NCBI GenBank assembly: GCA_964638245.1
Contig: CAZWZG010000074.1
Span: forward strand, 1 to 15,010
Source of the DNA: CAZWZG01 sp964638245
GTDB taxonomy: Bacteria > Pseudomonadota > Alphaproteobacteria > Rhodobacterales > Rhodobacteraceae
Direction: 5' to 3'
DNA length: 15,010 nt
Translations under genes and position numbers: made by a program
Notes under the pieces: generated by a model
What the model was told of the DNA's origin: nothing
Databases searched by the model: none
Seen by the model: the letters and a program-made list of their open reading frames with translations, nothing else
Shown here: one piece after another, positions 1-5,938 of the stretch
Position numbering within the stretch: position 1 is the stretch's first letter
How the letters are laid out: each line of letters starts with the position of its first letter

Positions 1-399
1 AAACAGATCGCCTACAACGAAAAACACGGCATCACCCCCGAGACGGTCAAAAAGAACGTCGAGGATGTGCTGTCCGGCCTCTATCAGGGCGACACGGACA
101 TGAGCCGCTTGACCGCCAAGGTCGACAAACCGATGCACGGCGCGAATCTGGAGGCGCATCTGGACGGCCTGCGTGCCGAGATGAGGAAGGCCGCCGAAAA
201 CCTCGAATTCGAAGAAGCCGCGCGGCTGCGGGATGAAGTCAAACGGCTGGAGGCCGTGGACCTTGCCGTGGCGGACGACCCCATGGCCCGCCAATGGGCG
301 GTCGAGCAAGCGAGCGAGGCGGCGGTGAAGTCGAAGGGGCGGTCAACGGCCGGGCGGGCCGGGCAGCGTGGGGGGAATGTGAAGAGGCGGGGGCGGTGA
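1..399 (+). CDS. uvrB: UvrB, excinuclease ABC subunit B (3' end only)
   Basis: The reading frame is open from the first base and ends at TGA 397-399, so only the last 132 codons are in the window. UvrB is the DNA-loading helicase-like subunit of the UvrABC nucleotide-excision repair nuclease in the cytoplasm. The visible part starts with the typical end of the helicase region (KQIAYNEKHGITPETVKK) and then holds the C-terminal UVR domain, with LEFEEAARLRDEV at its core. This is the coiled-coil hairpin that contacts UvrC. The last about 30 residues are a basic, Gly/Arg-rich tail that looks disordered. Base composition is high GC (40 of 60 bases at 121-180). The next gene starts 7 bases later on the same strand but differs strongly in composition, so I do not infer a functional operon. 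The family assignment is secure. Confidence 0.95.
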   Translation, partial: KQIAYNEKHGITPETVKKNVEDVLSGLYQGDTDMSRLTAKVDKPMHGANLEAHLDGLRAEMRKAAENLEFEEAARLRDEVKRLEAVDLAVADDPMARQWAVEQASEAAVKSKGRSTAGRAGQRGGNVKRRGR

Positions 400-406
400 A
401 GCGATA

Positions 407-1030
407 ATGGATATGGTGGTATTCGATGATGGATCGCATTTTATCGCCAACCTAAAGATGGCGGACCAATTTCTGAAAAGTGAACATCACAGCGAAGCAA
501 GCACGAGGTGGATTGCAATCGCGCTACACGATGCCCTCTACGCGTTACTAATTGAGAAACTTACAAGGACTGACGGCTTTGGTGCTTTCAACGACAAGTT
601 TGAGAAGCGGGTCGGCGAATTCTATGCTGCTGGAAAAGACAGTAGATCGTCTGATTGGGAAGCACTTACCGCGGACATGTTCAAAGAAAACATTGGCGAC
701 ATTGGTCAGCTACTTCGTCGTGCAAAGCTTGCCTCTGGAGCAATTATTCAAAAAAAGGGCACTAGTTCCCTGGATGAGCCATCGCGCGGTTTGTCTCGTT
801 TGAAACTTCTTCGAGACGGTTTGGCGCATCCGCGGCCCGGTCTAAGCGGCTACTACGCCGACTACCTGGTCTCGGCATTCTCATCAACCATTACAGTGAT
901 CGACGAGACTCGTCGACTTAGAGACTATGGTGCGCCTCGGCATGACGGAAGAGAGGCTGACCTACTTCTTGATTCTATTCGATTCTACCTCTCCCGTTGG
1001 TCTGCAAAATCAAGCGCTCGACAAACGTAG
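407..1030 (+). CDS. HEPN-like hypothetical protein, low-GC, ends in a REP hairpin
   Basis: This is a 207-residue soluble, mostly helical protein that I cannot assign to a named family. Residues 136-141 read RDGLAH, an R-x4-H pattern followed by PRPG and a tyrosine-rich helix. That arrangement is typical of HEPN-type RNases, where the Arg and His form the catalytic pair. The N-terminal half (about residues 12-55) is amphipathic helical, which also suits a HEPN fold. No signal peptide or membrane segment is visible. Composition is much lower in GC than the neighbours (25 of 60 at 421-480 and 29 of 60 at 661-720, against 40 of 60 in uvrB), suggesting acquisition by transfer. The stop TAG (1028-1030) is the last three bases of the GTAG of a REP-type hairpin, so the C-terminus may be altered from the ancestral form. 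There is no good Shine-Dalgarno; ATG 413 is an alternative start. No antitoxin-like partner gene is adjacent. The HEPN role is inference. Confidence 0.7.
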   Translation: MDMVVFDDGSHFIANLKMADQFLKSEHHSEASTRWIAIALHDALYALLIEKLTRTDGFGAFNDKFEKRVGEFYAAGKDSRSSDWEALTADMFKENIGDIGQLLRRAKLASGAIIQKKGTSSLDEPSRGLSRLKLLRDGLAHPRPGLSGYYADYLVSAFSSTITVIDETRRLRDYGAPRHDGREADLLLDSIRFYLSRWSAKSSARQT

Positions 1031-1054
1031 GATGGGTGCTCGCACCCATCACCC
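1027..1054 (+). repeat. REP-type element, left copy: GTAG plus perfect hairpin
   Basis: GTAG (1027-1030) is followed directly by GATGGGTG (1031-1038), a four-base loop CTCG, and CACCCATC (1043-1050), an 8-bp perfect stem. A GTAG tetranucleotide at the foot of a hairpin is the known layout of REP sequences recognised by RAYT transposases. The element contains the stop codon of the plus-strand gene at 1028-1030 and that of the minus-strand transposase at 1049-1051. It may therefore also work as a shared 3'-end hairpin for the two convergent genes. Confidence 0.8.
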
Positions 1055-1513
1055 CACCCAATGCACCGACGACCACGGCCAATCCTCGGCCCGCTCCACG
1101 TATCCATGCTTCACAGGGTTCTCCCGGCAATACCACACATGCGCCTCGTAATCCGCCTCGTCGCGGATGACATGCTCCCAAAACCGCCGCTGCCATACCC
1201 CGCGCTCGCCTTTCGCGGATTGTGACCCGGTCCGGGGCGCGTGCACCCCTACCGCCATCGAAAACCGCGACTTGATCAACCGCCACCGGGTCGAGAAGTC
1301 CGCGTCGCCACCGGGCAAGGTCCATATCATGTGGAGATGATCGGGAAGCACGACCGCGGCGTCGATGCCGAACGGCCGCTCGGAGCGGGTTACGCGCACG
1401 GCTTCGCGCAGCGCGTCGATGTGGTCGGTCAGCGTCGTCGACCCGCGATTTGCTAAGTTCACTGTGAAGAAATACGTGCCGCCTGCGACACGGAGCCGCC
1501 GATAATTGGTCAT
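1049..1513 (-). CDS. REP-associated tyrosine transposase (RAYT, IS200-like Y1 domain)
   Basis: This is a 154-residue single-domain HUH/Y1 nuclease of the RAYT branch of the IS200/IS605 superfamily. These proteins cut and rejoin single-stranded REP hairpins and are thought to have spread REP sequences in bacterial genomes. The metal-binding HUH motif is visible as HLH at residues 59-61 (DHLHMIW). The likely nucleophile is Tyr128 in WYCRENPVKHG, which corresponds to the Y-x-x-x-N-P motif of the family. The C-terminal WPWSS motif is also typical. The length is normal for RAYTs, so it looks intact. Start ATG 1511-1513 lacks a clear Shine-Dalgarno. GTAG-hairpin sequences lie on both sides, and its stop codon is inside the left one. 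It is probably a single domesticated copy rather than an active insertion sequence, since no IS605-type left/right ends or TnpB gene are seen. Confidence 0.92.
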   Translation of the reverse strand: MTNYRRLRVAGGTYFFTVNLANRGSTTLTDHIDALREAVRVTRSERPFGIDAAVVLPDHLHMIWTLPGGDADFSTRWRLIKSRFSMAVGVHAPRTGSQSAKGERGVWQRRFWEHVIRDEADYEAHVWYCRENPVKHGYVERAEDWPWSSVHWVG

Positions 1514-1541
1514 CGGCGCATTTCGTCATGTGTTGGTTAAC

Positions 1542-1566
1542 GATGGGTGAAAATCACCCATCCTAC
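1542..1566 (-). repeat. REP-type element, inverted copy beside RAYT start
   Basis: On the plus strand GATGGGTGA (1542-1550), loop AAA, TCACCCATC (1554-1562) form a 9-bp stem, followed by CTAC (1563-1566). Read on the minus strand this is GTAG plus the same GATGGGTG/CACCCATC hairpin as at 1027-1050, in opposite orientation. It lies 29 bases upstream of the RAYT start codon. A pair of inverted REPs around a RAYT gene is the classic arrangement. Confidence 0.8.
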
Positions 1567-1571
1567 GGGCG

Positions 1572-1599
1572 GTAGGATGCGCCCTCACACCCATCACCC
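1572..1599 (+). repeat. REP-type element, degenerate direct copy
   Basis: This 28-base stretch matches the left copy (1027-1054) at 24 of 28 positions in the same orientation. It has GTAGGATG at its start and CACCCATCACCC at its end. The substitutions fall in the left arm and loop, so only GATG/CATC can still pair. It ends one base before the stop codon (1601-1603) of the next minus-strand gene, so the REP/RAYT module is fitted tightly between two gene ends. Confidence 0.65.
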
Positions 1600-1600
1600 G

Positions 1601-1873
1601 TCAAAAATCAAACAACTCCCCAAGGAAGTCCGCCGCACCGCCCTTGCGTCGCTTCTTCTTGGAGCGGCGATCATCGTAGTACTCCTCCTCCTCCTCGTAG
1701 CGCTGCTGCGCTTGAGGCGGCGGTGGGGGCGCCATGTGCGCGCCGCTCCGCTCGATGATCTTGTCGAGTTCCCCCCGATCCAGCCAGACGCCGCGACATT
1801 GCGGGCAATAGTCGATCTCAACGCCGGACCGGTCCGCGATCACAAGCTGGGTGCCGTCGATGGGGCATTGCAT
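1601..1873 (-). CDS. TFIIB-type zinc-ribbon protein with charged tail
   Basis: This is a 90-residue cytoplasmic protein of the short zf-TFIIB family, whose function is not established. The start is ATG 1871-1873, preceded by AGGAG at good spacing; the reading frame stays open further upstream but has no such site. The domain covers residues 1-40. It has Cys3 in MQCPID, then YCPQC (Cys23, Cys26) and RGVWLDRGELDKII, the hallmark end of the domain. The first knuckle is C-x-x-D rather than C-x-x-C, so the fourth ligand would be Asp6 or absent. Residues about 48-80 are low complexity: a Pro run, then Gln, a Glu/Tyr/Asp stretch and a Lys/Arg cluster (RRSKKKRRKGG). The protein ends in FLGELFDF. The membrane-protein gene upstream on the same strand is 81 bases away, so co-transcription is possible. 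Confidence 0.88.
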   Translation of the reverse strand: MQCPIDGTQLVIADRSGVEIDYCPQCRGVWLDRGELDKIIERSGAHMAPPPPPQAQQRYEEEEEYYDDRRSKKKRRKGGAADFLGELFDF

Positions 1874-1954
1874 GGGGGCTCTCCTATGGTTGTTGGCTCC
1901 ACAGATGGGATCGATCCGCACCAATAGAACCCCCGGTGCCCGCGTCGTATCACC

Positions 1955-2332
1955 TCACCCCGGTGTCGAGGATCGGTGCCAGATCTTGCGTCCAATCGTG
2001 AAGACCAACGCACCGACTCCGGCCAGCGCCCCGTGCCAGCCAAAGAACCAAAACCGACCCGCCAGCGCGTTCTCGGCATAAGACGCCGCGAAGGCCGTTT
2101 TGCCGTACTGCGCAAGGGCAAAGCCTCCGACCGCCAGCACCGCAAATGCGATCAGGCGCACGGTCATCGGCACCCGGCCCGAAAAGCCGCCCAGCACCAG
2201 CCCGATCCCGCCGCCCAACAGCACCACATCGCGCGACCATTGCGGGTGCGCGCCTAAGCTGCGGGGCACGTCGAAGATCCAGAGAAGGGCAAGTACGGCT
2301 ATTGCGGCGATCATGGGCAGGAAATGTCTCAT
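1955..2332 (-). CDS. small integral membrane protein, function unknown
   Basis: This 125-residue protein has four predicted hydrophobic helices: about residues 5-20, 36-52, 57-77 and 96-114. The loops are short, with a basic C-terminal end (GRKIWHRSSTPG). The sequence would place it in the inner membrane. I do not recognise the family, and no catalytic or metal-binding motif is visible. Start ATG 2330-2332 follows GAGG and TAGG within about 10 bases. The Met at residue 7 has no better ribosome site, so I keep the longer form. It is followed by the zinc-ribbon gene on the same strand. A GC-rich stem-loop (2343-2381) lies just upstream of the start and could affect translation. Confidence 0.7.
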   Translation of the reverse strand: MRHFLPMIAAIAVLALLWIFDVPRSLGAHPQWSRDVVLLGGGIGLVLGGFSGRVPMTVRLIAFAVLAVGGFALAQYGKTAFAASYAENALAGRFWFFGWHGALAGVGALVFTIGRKIWHRSSTPG

Positions 2333-2403
2333 ACCTCAGCCTAGCGCGCCCGCCTGTCCCCGCGAAGGGGCCTCGCGCGCTCGTGACATCGCGCCTGTGC
2401 AAT

Positions 2404-2430
2404 AAAAAAACGGCCCCGAAACCGGGGCCG
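2404..2430 (-). terminator. intrinsic terminator of the downstream csp copy
   Basis: On the minus strand CGGCCCCG, loop GTTT, CGGGGCCG (2411-2430) is an 8-bp GC stem followed by seven T (2404-2410). It lies 22 bases past the stop codon of the cold-shock gene at 2453-2659. This is a textbook Rho-independent terminator. Confidence 0.93.
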
Positions 2431-2452
2431 CTCGTCGTTCTTGCAGGGTCGT

Positions 2453-2659
2453 TCAGACCAGTGCGATGTTCACTGCGCTCTCGCGGCCGTCGCGGCCGGA
2501 CTCGAGGTCGTATGTGACTTTCTGGTCATCGGCGAGGCCGGTCAGACCCGAACGCTCAACGCCCGAGATGTGGACGAAAACGTCCTTGCCGCCACCCTCA
2601 GGTGCGATGAAACCAAAACCTTTAGTGGTGTTGAACCATTTCACAGTGCCATTGGCCAT
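2453..2659 (-). CDS. cold-shock protein, CspA family (copy 1)
   Basis: This 68-residue single cold-shock domain is a five-stranded OB-fold that binds single-stranded RNA and DNA; family members act as RNA chaperones in the cytoplasm. RNP1 is KGFGFI (residues 13-18) and RNP2 is VFVHIS (27-32). The aromatic residues of the binding face are in place. The start ATG 2657-2659 has AAGGA eight bases upstream. The open frame continues upstream, but the conserved domain begins at MANGTVKWFN. It differs from the neighbouring copy at five visible positions (F/Y in RNP1, G/A after HIS, Y/F, S/A and the last residue V/A). It has its own leader hairpin, candidate promoter and terminator, so it is a stand-alone unit. 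Whether it is cold-induced or constitutive cannot be told from sequence. Confidence 0.96.
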   Translation of the reverse strand: MANGTVKWFNTTKGFGFIAPEGGGKDVFVHISGVERSGLTGLADDQKVTYDLESGRDGRESAVNIALV

Positions 2660-2679
2660 CTGTGTATTCCTTCTGTTAT

Positions 2680-2699
2680 CCGCTCGCAGGATGCAGCGG
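2680..2699 (-). promoter_or_regulatory. conserved leader stem-loop, csp copy 1
   Basis: CCGCTCGCAGGATGCAGCGG folds as CCGCT/AGCGG extended by GC/GC around a one-base bulge. It sits 21 bases upstream of the start codon, and the identical 20 bases recur in front of the second csp gene. Cold-shock mRNAs are known for structured 5' leaders that control translation and stability; a role here is inferred from conservation between the paralogous leaders. Confidence 0.5.
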
Positions 2700-2759
2700 C
2701 TCGGCATAGCGTGTCGTAACGAAAGACTGCATTGCCGAATTGGAAAACAGAGGATCGAG

Positions 2760-2787
2760 AAGATATCTAGCACCGCCCCTCTGACAG
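2760..2787 (-). promoter_or_regulatory. candidate promoter, csp copy 1
   Basis: On the minus strand CTGTCA (2782-2787) and TATCTT (2760-2765) are separated by 16 bases. The matching place in the second unit reads CTGACA, 16 bases, CCTCTT. The agreement with sigma-70 consensus is modest. Support comes mainly from position and from similarity between the two units. Confidence 0.35.
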
Positions 2788-2836
2788 GTCTCGCGTGCTA
2801 TAGCAAGGAAAAGCGGTGCGCAGTCATGCGCCCAAT

Positions 2837-2860
2837 AAAAAACGGCCCCACACGGGGCCG
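2837..2860 (-). terminator. intrinsic terminator of csp copy 2
   Basis: On the minus strand CGGCCCC, loop GTGT, GGGGCCG (2843-2860) forms a 7-bp stem followed by six T (2837-2842). It begins 26 bases past the stop of the gene at 2887-3093. The stem sequence is almost the same as the terminator of copy 1, in line with duplication of the whole transcription unit. Confidence 0.93.
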
Positions 2861-2886
2861 CCTCTTTTCGTTTGGTGCGCTGGCGC

Positions 2887-3093
2887 TTAGGCCAGTGCGA
2901 TGTTCACTGCGCTTTCGCGACCGTCACGGCCAGCTTCAAGGTCGAATGTGACCTTCTGGTCGTCAGCGAGGCCAGTCAGACCCGAACGCTCGACAGCCGA
3001 GATGTGGACGAAAACGTCCTTTCCGCCGCCTTCAGGCGCGATAAAGCCGTAGCCTTTGGTGGTGTTGAACCATTTCACAGTGCCGTTGGCCAT
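2887..3093 (-). CDS. cold-shock protein, CspA family (copy 2)
   Basis: This is a 68-residue cold-shock domain protein, an RNA-chaperone-type OB-fold nearly identical to the copy 434 bases away. RNP1 reads KGYGFI and RNP2 VFVHIS. The start ATG 3091-3093 is preceded by AAGGA at eight bases, and the leader contains the same stem-loop as copy 1. The pair is a tandem direct duplication that includes promoter region, leader, coding region and terminator. Both proteins look functional, with conservative substitutions only, so they may serve as dose or condition-specific paralogs. Confidence 0.96.
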   Translation of the reverse strand: MANGTVKWFNTTKGYGFIAPEGGGKDVFVHISAVERSGLTGLADDQKVTFDLEAGRDGRESAVNIALA

Positions 3094-3116
3094 CTGTGTG
3101 TTCCTTCTATCTATTT

Positions 3117-3136
3117 CCGCTCGCAGGATGCAGCGG
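3117..3136 (-). promoter_or_regulatory. conserved leader stem-loop, csp copy 2
   Basis: The same 20-base hairpin sequence as at 2680-2699 sits 24 bases upstream of this start codon. The bases between the hairpin and the ribosome site differ between the copies, whereas the hairpin is identical. This suggests the hairpin is what is being kept. Confidence 0.5.
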
Positions 3137-3197
3137 CGTGGCAATAGGCGTCCGTATCGATGGACCGCGTTGCCTTAGAAGGAAAACGAGGGTCGAA

Positions 3198-3225
3198 AAG
3201 AGGTCTAGCGGCGCCGCTATGTCAG
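3198..3225 (-). promoter_or_regulatory. candidate promoter, csp copy 2
   Basis: On the minus strand CTGACA (3220-3225), 16 bases, CCTCTT (3198-3203) align with the candidate promoter of copy 1. The spacer contains a perfect 14-base palindrome, TAGCGGCGCCGCTA (3206-3219). The palindrome is not kept in copy 1, so I do not call it an operator. Confidence 0.3.
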
Positions 3226-3259
3226 AATCAGGGGCAAAAATCAAGTATTGTCGATTTGG

Positions 3260-4633
3260 TCAACTCGCCGCGGGCATATCCCTGCCGGCGGGCACGGTCG
3301 AGCGCAGAACCTTCAGATAGGACGTGGCCCAGTCATGGATCGTCGCCGACCGGATCCGCTCGAGGTTGTGGCGGTGCCGCTCTTTTCGCTCATCCAGGGA
3401 CATCGACAGGCCACGCGCCATGGCATCGGCCGTCGCGTCCACATCATAGGGGTTCACGATCAATGCCGCGTCGAGCTCTTCTGCCGCCCCGGCAAATTGG
3501 GACAGCAATAGGACACCGGGATCGTCTTCGTCCTGCGCGGCGATGAATTCCTTGGCGACAAGATTCATCCCGTCCATCAACGGCGTCACCACGCCGACTC
3601 GCGCTTCGGCCAGAAGCCGGGCGACGTCAGGGCGGGGAACGGCCTGACGGATATAGTGCATCGGCACCCAGTCCATCCAGCCAAAGCGCCCGTTCACATG
3701 CCCAGCGCGCTGGTCCAGCTCGTCCGATATGTCCTGATAGGCCTCAAGGTCGCTGCGGCTCGATGGTGCAATCTGAAGGAACCGCACATTGCCATGGGCA
3801 TCTTCGTTCTTCTCCAGAAACCGTTGGAACGCCAAAAAGCGCTGGGGCAGACCCTTGGAATAATCGAGGCGCTCCACACCGATCAGCTCATAGGCACGCG
3901 GCATCTGACCCTTGGTGCTGTTGGCTAGCGCCGCAAACTCGTCGACATCGATCGAAATCGGAAAATGGCCAAGCGTCACGACGTTGCCCGCAATCTTGAA
4001 CCGCCCGGTGGGGAGCCATTCGGCAACCCCGCTGGCAATCGCACAGTTCGAGAAATTCCGAAGATCGCGCTGCGCCTGCAACCCGATCACATCATAGGCC
4101 GCCATATCCTCGATGACCTGCCGATGCTGAGGGATCGTCTGGAAACTGTCGACGCTCGGCCACGGGATGTGAAGGAAGAACCCGATCCGCGCCGTCACGC
4201 CCAGATCGCGGAGCGCCCGGGCCACCGGGATCATCTGATAATCATGGACCCAGATCGTATCGTCGGGCTTCAACTCGGCGGCCACCAGTCGCGCCAAACG
4301 CTCGGCGACCCGCGTGTAAGTGTCGAAATCATCAGCGCTGTAGTGGGATAGATCGATGCGGTTGTGGAACACCGGCCAAAGCGTGCCATTGGCAAACCCA
4401 AGGTACTGCCCCTCATGCTCGGCATCGCTCAGCGTCAGTTGCCCGATGGAAAAGCCGCCCGCGTCCTGCCAATCCAGCACCTCGCCGCCGTCGGGCGTCG
4501 TGTCTCCCGCAACGCCGATCCAAAGCCCGCCTTCCGCCTCCAGGGTCGAGCGTAGGGCCACCACAAGCCCCCCGGCATCCGCCGACGGATCCGGGCGCGG
4601 CGCGCGTTGCGAAATGACGATCAGACGTCCCAT
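3260..4633 (-). CDS. otsA: alpha,alpha-trehalose-6-phosphate synthase OtsA
   Basis: OtsA is a GT20 glycosyltransferase that joins UDP-glucose and glucose-6-phosphate to trehalose-6-phosphate in the cytoplasm, the first step of osmoprotectant trehalose synthesis. The protein has 457 residues, close to the usual size. Recognisable parts are SQRAP with Arg10, AGGL (20-23), Tyr77 and Trp86, WVHDYQ with Asp131, FFLHIPWPS (152-160), GVERLDYSKG with Arg255 and Lys260, and PLMDGMNLVAKEF with Asp354 and Glu362. These match the substrate-binding residues of E. coli OtsA with a uniform small offset. Start ATG 4631-4633 has GGAGAAGAGGG just upstream and overlaps the end of otsB by 13 bases, so the two are translated from one mRNA. 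The order otsB-otsA is as in E. coli. No convincing terminator is seen after the stop. Confidence 0.97.
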   Translation of the reverse strand: MGRLIVISQRAPRPDPSADAGGLVVALRSTLEAEGGLWIGVAGDTTPDGGEVLDWQDAGGFSIGQLTLSDAEHEGQYLGFANGTLWPVFHNRIDLSHYSADDFDTYTRVAERLARLVAAELKPDDTIWVHDYQMIPVARALRDLGVTARIGFFLHIPWPSVDSFQTIPQHRQVIEDMAAYDVIGLQAQRDLRNFSNCAIASGVAEWLPTGRFKIAGNVVTLGHFPISIDVDEFAALANSTKGQMPRAYELIGVERLDYSKGLPQRFLAFQRFLEKNEDAHGNVRFLQIAPSSRSDLEAYQDISDELDQRAGHVNGRFGWMDWVPMHYIRQAVPRPDVARLLAEARVGVVTPLMDGMNLVAKEFIAAQDEDDPGVLLLSQFAGAAEELDAALIVNPYDVDATADAMARGLSMSLDERKERHRHNLERIRSATIHDWATSYLKVLRSTVPAGRDMPAAS

Positions 4634-5415
4634 GGTCCCTCTTCTCCAAACAGCCAGCGGCGTATATCGCGCGGATCGCTCACATGAAAATCGGCATCAA
4701 CCTCGGCGTTGCCCACCGCAATCGTCAGGCCACCCATGGCCTGCACATCCGGGAACGCCGCGAAATCGGTTGTGTCATCACCCGCAAAGACGGGGCGTTT
4801 GCCAGCAAAAGCCGACTGCTCCATCAACTGCGCAATCGCACCGCCTTTGGAATGCGCGCTCGGGCGCACCTCCCACGCCATCTTGGCCGGGAATAGGTGC
4901 AAATCCTCGCGGTCCTTCAAAATGGCCTCTAGTACGGATTTGACTGCCTGCCCCGCCTCGGGTCTCGCGCGATAATGCATCGTGAAACCAGCCGCCTTTT
5001 CTTCGATCCAGACACCATCCAACCCTGCACTATCGTCTTTGGCCCGCGCCAGCAGGACATCCAAACCTTCTGGCACGGACGCGCCTGTGGACCCTTGCAT
5101 TTCCGCACCGTGCCCGCCGCACAGCACGCCCTCAAACCCATCAAGAAGCGTTTCAAGGTCCCGCAAACCGCGCCCCGACACCACTGCCGTGGCCCCGCCG
5201 GTCGCCCGGACCACGCTGTTGAGCGCGCGGGTATGGCGCTCGCGCCAGCCAACATCTTCGGGGCGATCGACGATTTCCGTCAGCGTTCCATCGAAATCAA
5301 GAAAGACGGCAAGCGTTTCAAAGGGCACAAGCGCAAGACTGTTGTGTGGTCGTTCGACAGTGTTTCTCACGGCGCGACGCAAAGCCCCTTTCGCTGGTGC
5401 AAGATAGGGCCCCAT
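4621..5415 (-). CDS. otsB: trehalose-6-phosphate phosphatase OtsB
   Basis: OtsB is a HAD-superfamily phosphatase that releases trehalose from trehalose-6-phosphate, completing the OtsA-OtsB pathway. The protein has 264 residues. HAD motif I is DFDGT with the nucleophile Asp40 and Asp42. Motif II is Ser80 in VVSGR, motif III is Lys190 in HSKGGA, and motif IV is GDDTTD (212-217). CGGHGAE (99-105) and the EVRP segment are typical of the T6PP cap region. The start is uncertain: ATG 5413-5415 has no clear Shine-Dalgarno. The first about 25 residues are basic and not part of the HAD core, so a shorter form starting inside that stretch is possible. The gene is first in the otsBA operon, and 58 bases separate it from the divergent gene at 5474. 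Confidence 0.95.
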   Translation of the reverse strand: MGPYLAPAKGALRRAVRNTVERPHNSLALVPFETLAVFLDFDGTLTEIVDRPEDVGWRERHTRALNSVVRATGGATAVVSGRGLRDLETLLDGFEGVLCGGHGAEMQGSTGASVPEGLDVLLARAKDDSAGLDGVWIEEKAAGFTMHYRARPEAGQAVKSVLEAILKDREDLHLFPAKMAWEVRPSAHSKGGAIAQLMEQSAFAGKRPVFAGDDTTDFAAFPDVQAMGGLTIAVGNAEVDADFHVSDPRDIRRWLFGEEGPWDV

Positions 5416-5473
5416 GGCTGTTTGTCACGCCAATTAGGCTCGACATGGGCTGGCTCAGACTTACCATCCATGA

Positions 5474-5899
5474 ATGCGACTAGCTTTGATCCTCGCCCTT
5501 CTTGCCTCGCCCGCCGCCGCCTGGGAATTCTCGGCCACGTCGATCTGCATCCTCGACCACAGTGAAGAGGCGACCGAAATGCGCCTGACCTATGATCCGG
5601 GCAACGGCGAATACGCGATCACCGTCACCCGCGACGAACCATGGCCGGAGGGGTCGATTTTCTCGATGCGCTTTGACGGACCTATGCCCATTTTTATTCA
5701 AACCGACCGACATGTGGCCAGTGAAGATAGACGATCGCTCACCGTCACAGATCGCGGATTTGGAAACGTTTTGAATGGGTTACAATACAACAGCTTCGCT
5801 CTGTCCTTCCTTGCGGATGAAATGGCGATCGTGTCCCTCGTGGGTGCTGCTGAAGAAGTGGCCGCCTTCCGGGCCTGCACCGAAGCCGGCCTTGTCTGA
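5474..5899 (+). CDS. small exported protein, function unknown
   Basis: This is a 141-residue protein with a clear Sec signal peptide: MRLALILALLASPAAA followed by WEFS, so cleavage after Ala16 is likely and the product is periplasmic. The mature part looks like a beta-rich single domain. It has two cysteines, Cys25 near the start and Cys135 near the end, which could form a disulfide. There are alternating hydrophobic strands, such as YAITVTRD, SIFSMRFDG, SLTVTDRGFGNVLNGL and SFALSF. I do not recognise a functional family. Start ATG 5474 is chosen because it gives the signal peptide; a ribosome site is weak. It diverges from otsB and is followed after 39 bases by another unknown gene on the same strand. 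Confidence 0.75.
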   Translation: MRLALILALLASPAAAWEFSATSICILDHSEEATEMRLTYDPGNGEYAITVTRDEPWPEGSIFSMRFDGPMPIFIQTDRHVASEDRRSLTVTDRGFGNVLNGLQYNSFALSFLADEMAIVSLVGAAEEVAAFRACTEAGLV

Positions 5900-5938
5900 T
5901 TTCATATTTCCGCCGCATTGGTTTGGGATGTTTTTGCC

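Noticed and set aside
407..1513. HEPN-like gene and RAYT gene as a toxin-antitoxin or defence pair
   Set aside because: The genes are convergent, differ in composition, and the second is a clear RAYT. Nothing resembles an MNT-type or other antitoxin.
2680..3136. The repeated leader hairpins and csp copies as a CRISPR or mobile repeat
   Set aside because: There are only two copies, 434 bases apart, as part of a gene duplication. There are no spacers and no transposase.
3206..3219. Perfect 14-base palindrome TAGCGGCGCCGCTA upstream of csp copy 2 as an operator
   Set aside because: The matching place in the duplicated unit lacks the palindrome, and short GC palindromes are frequent in this composition.
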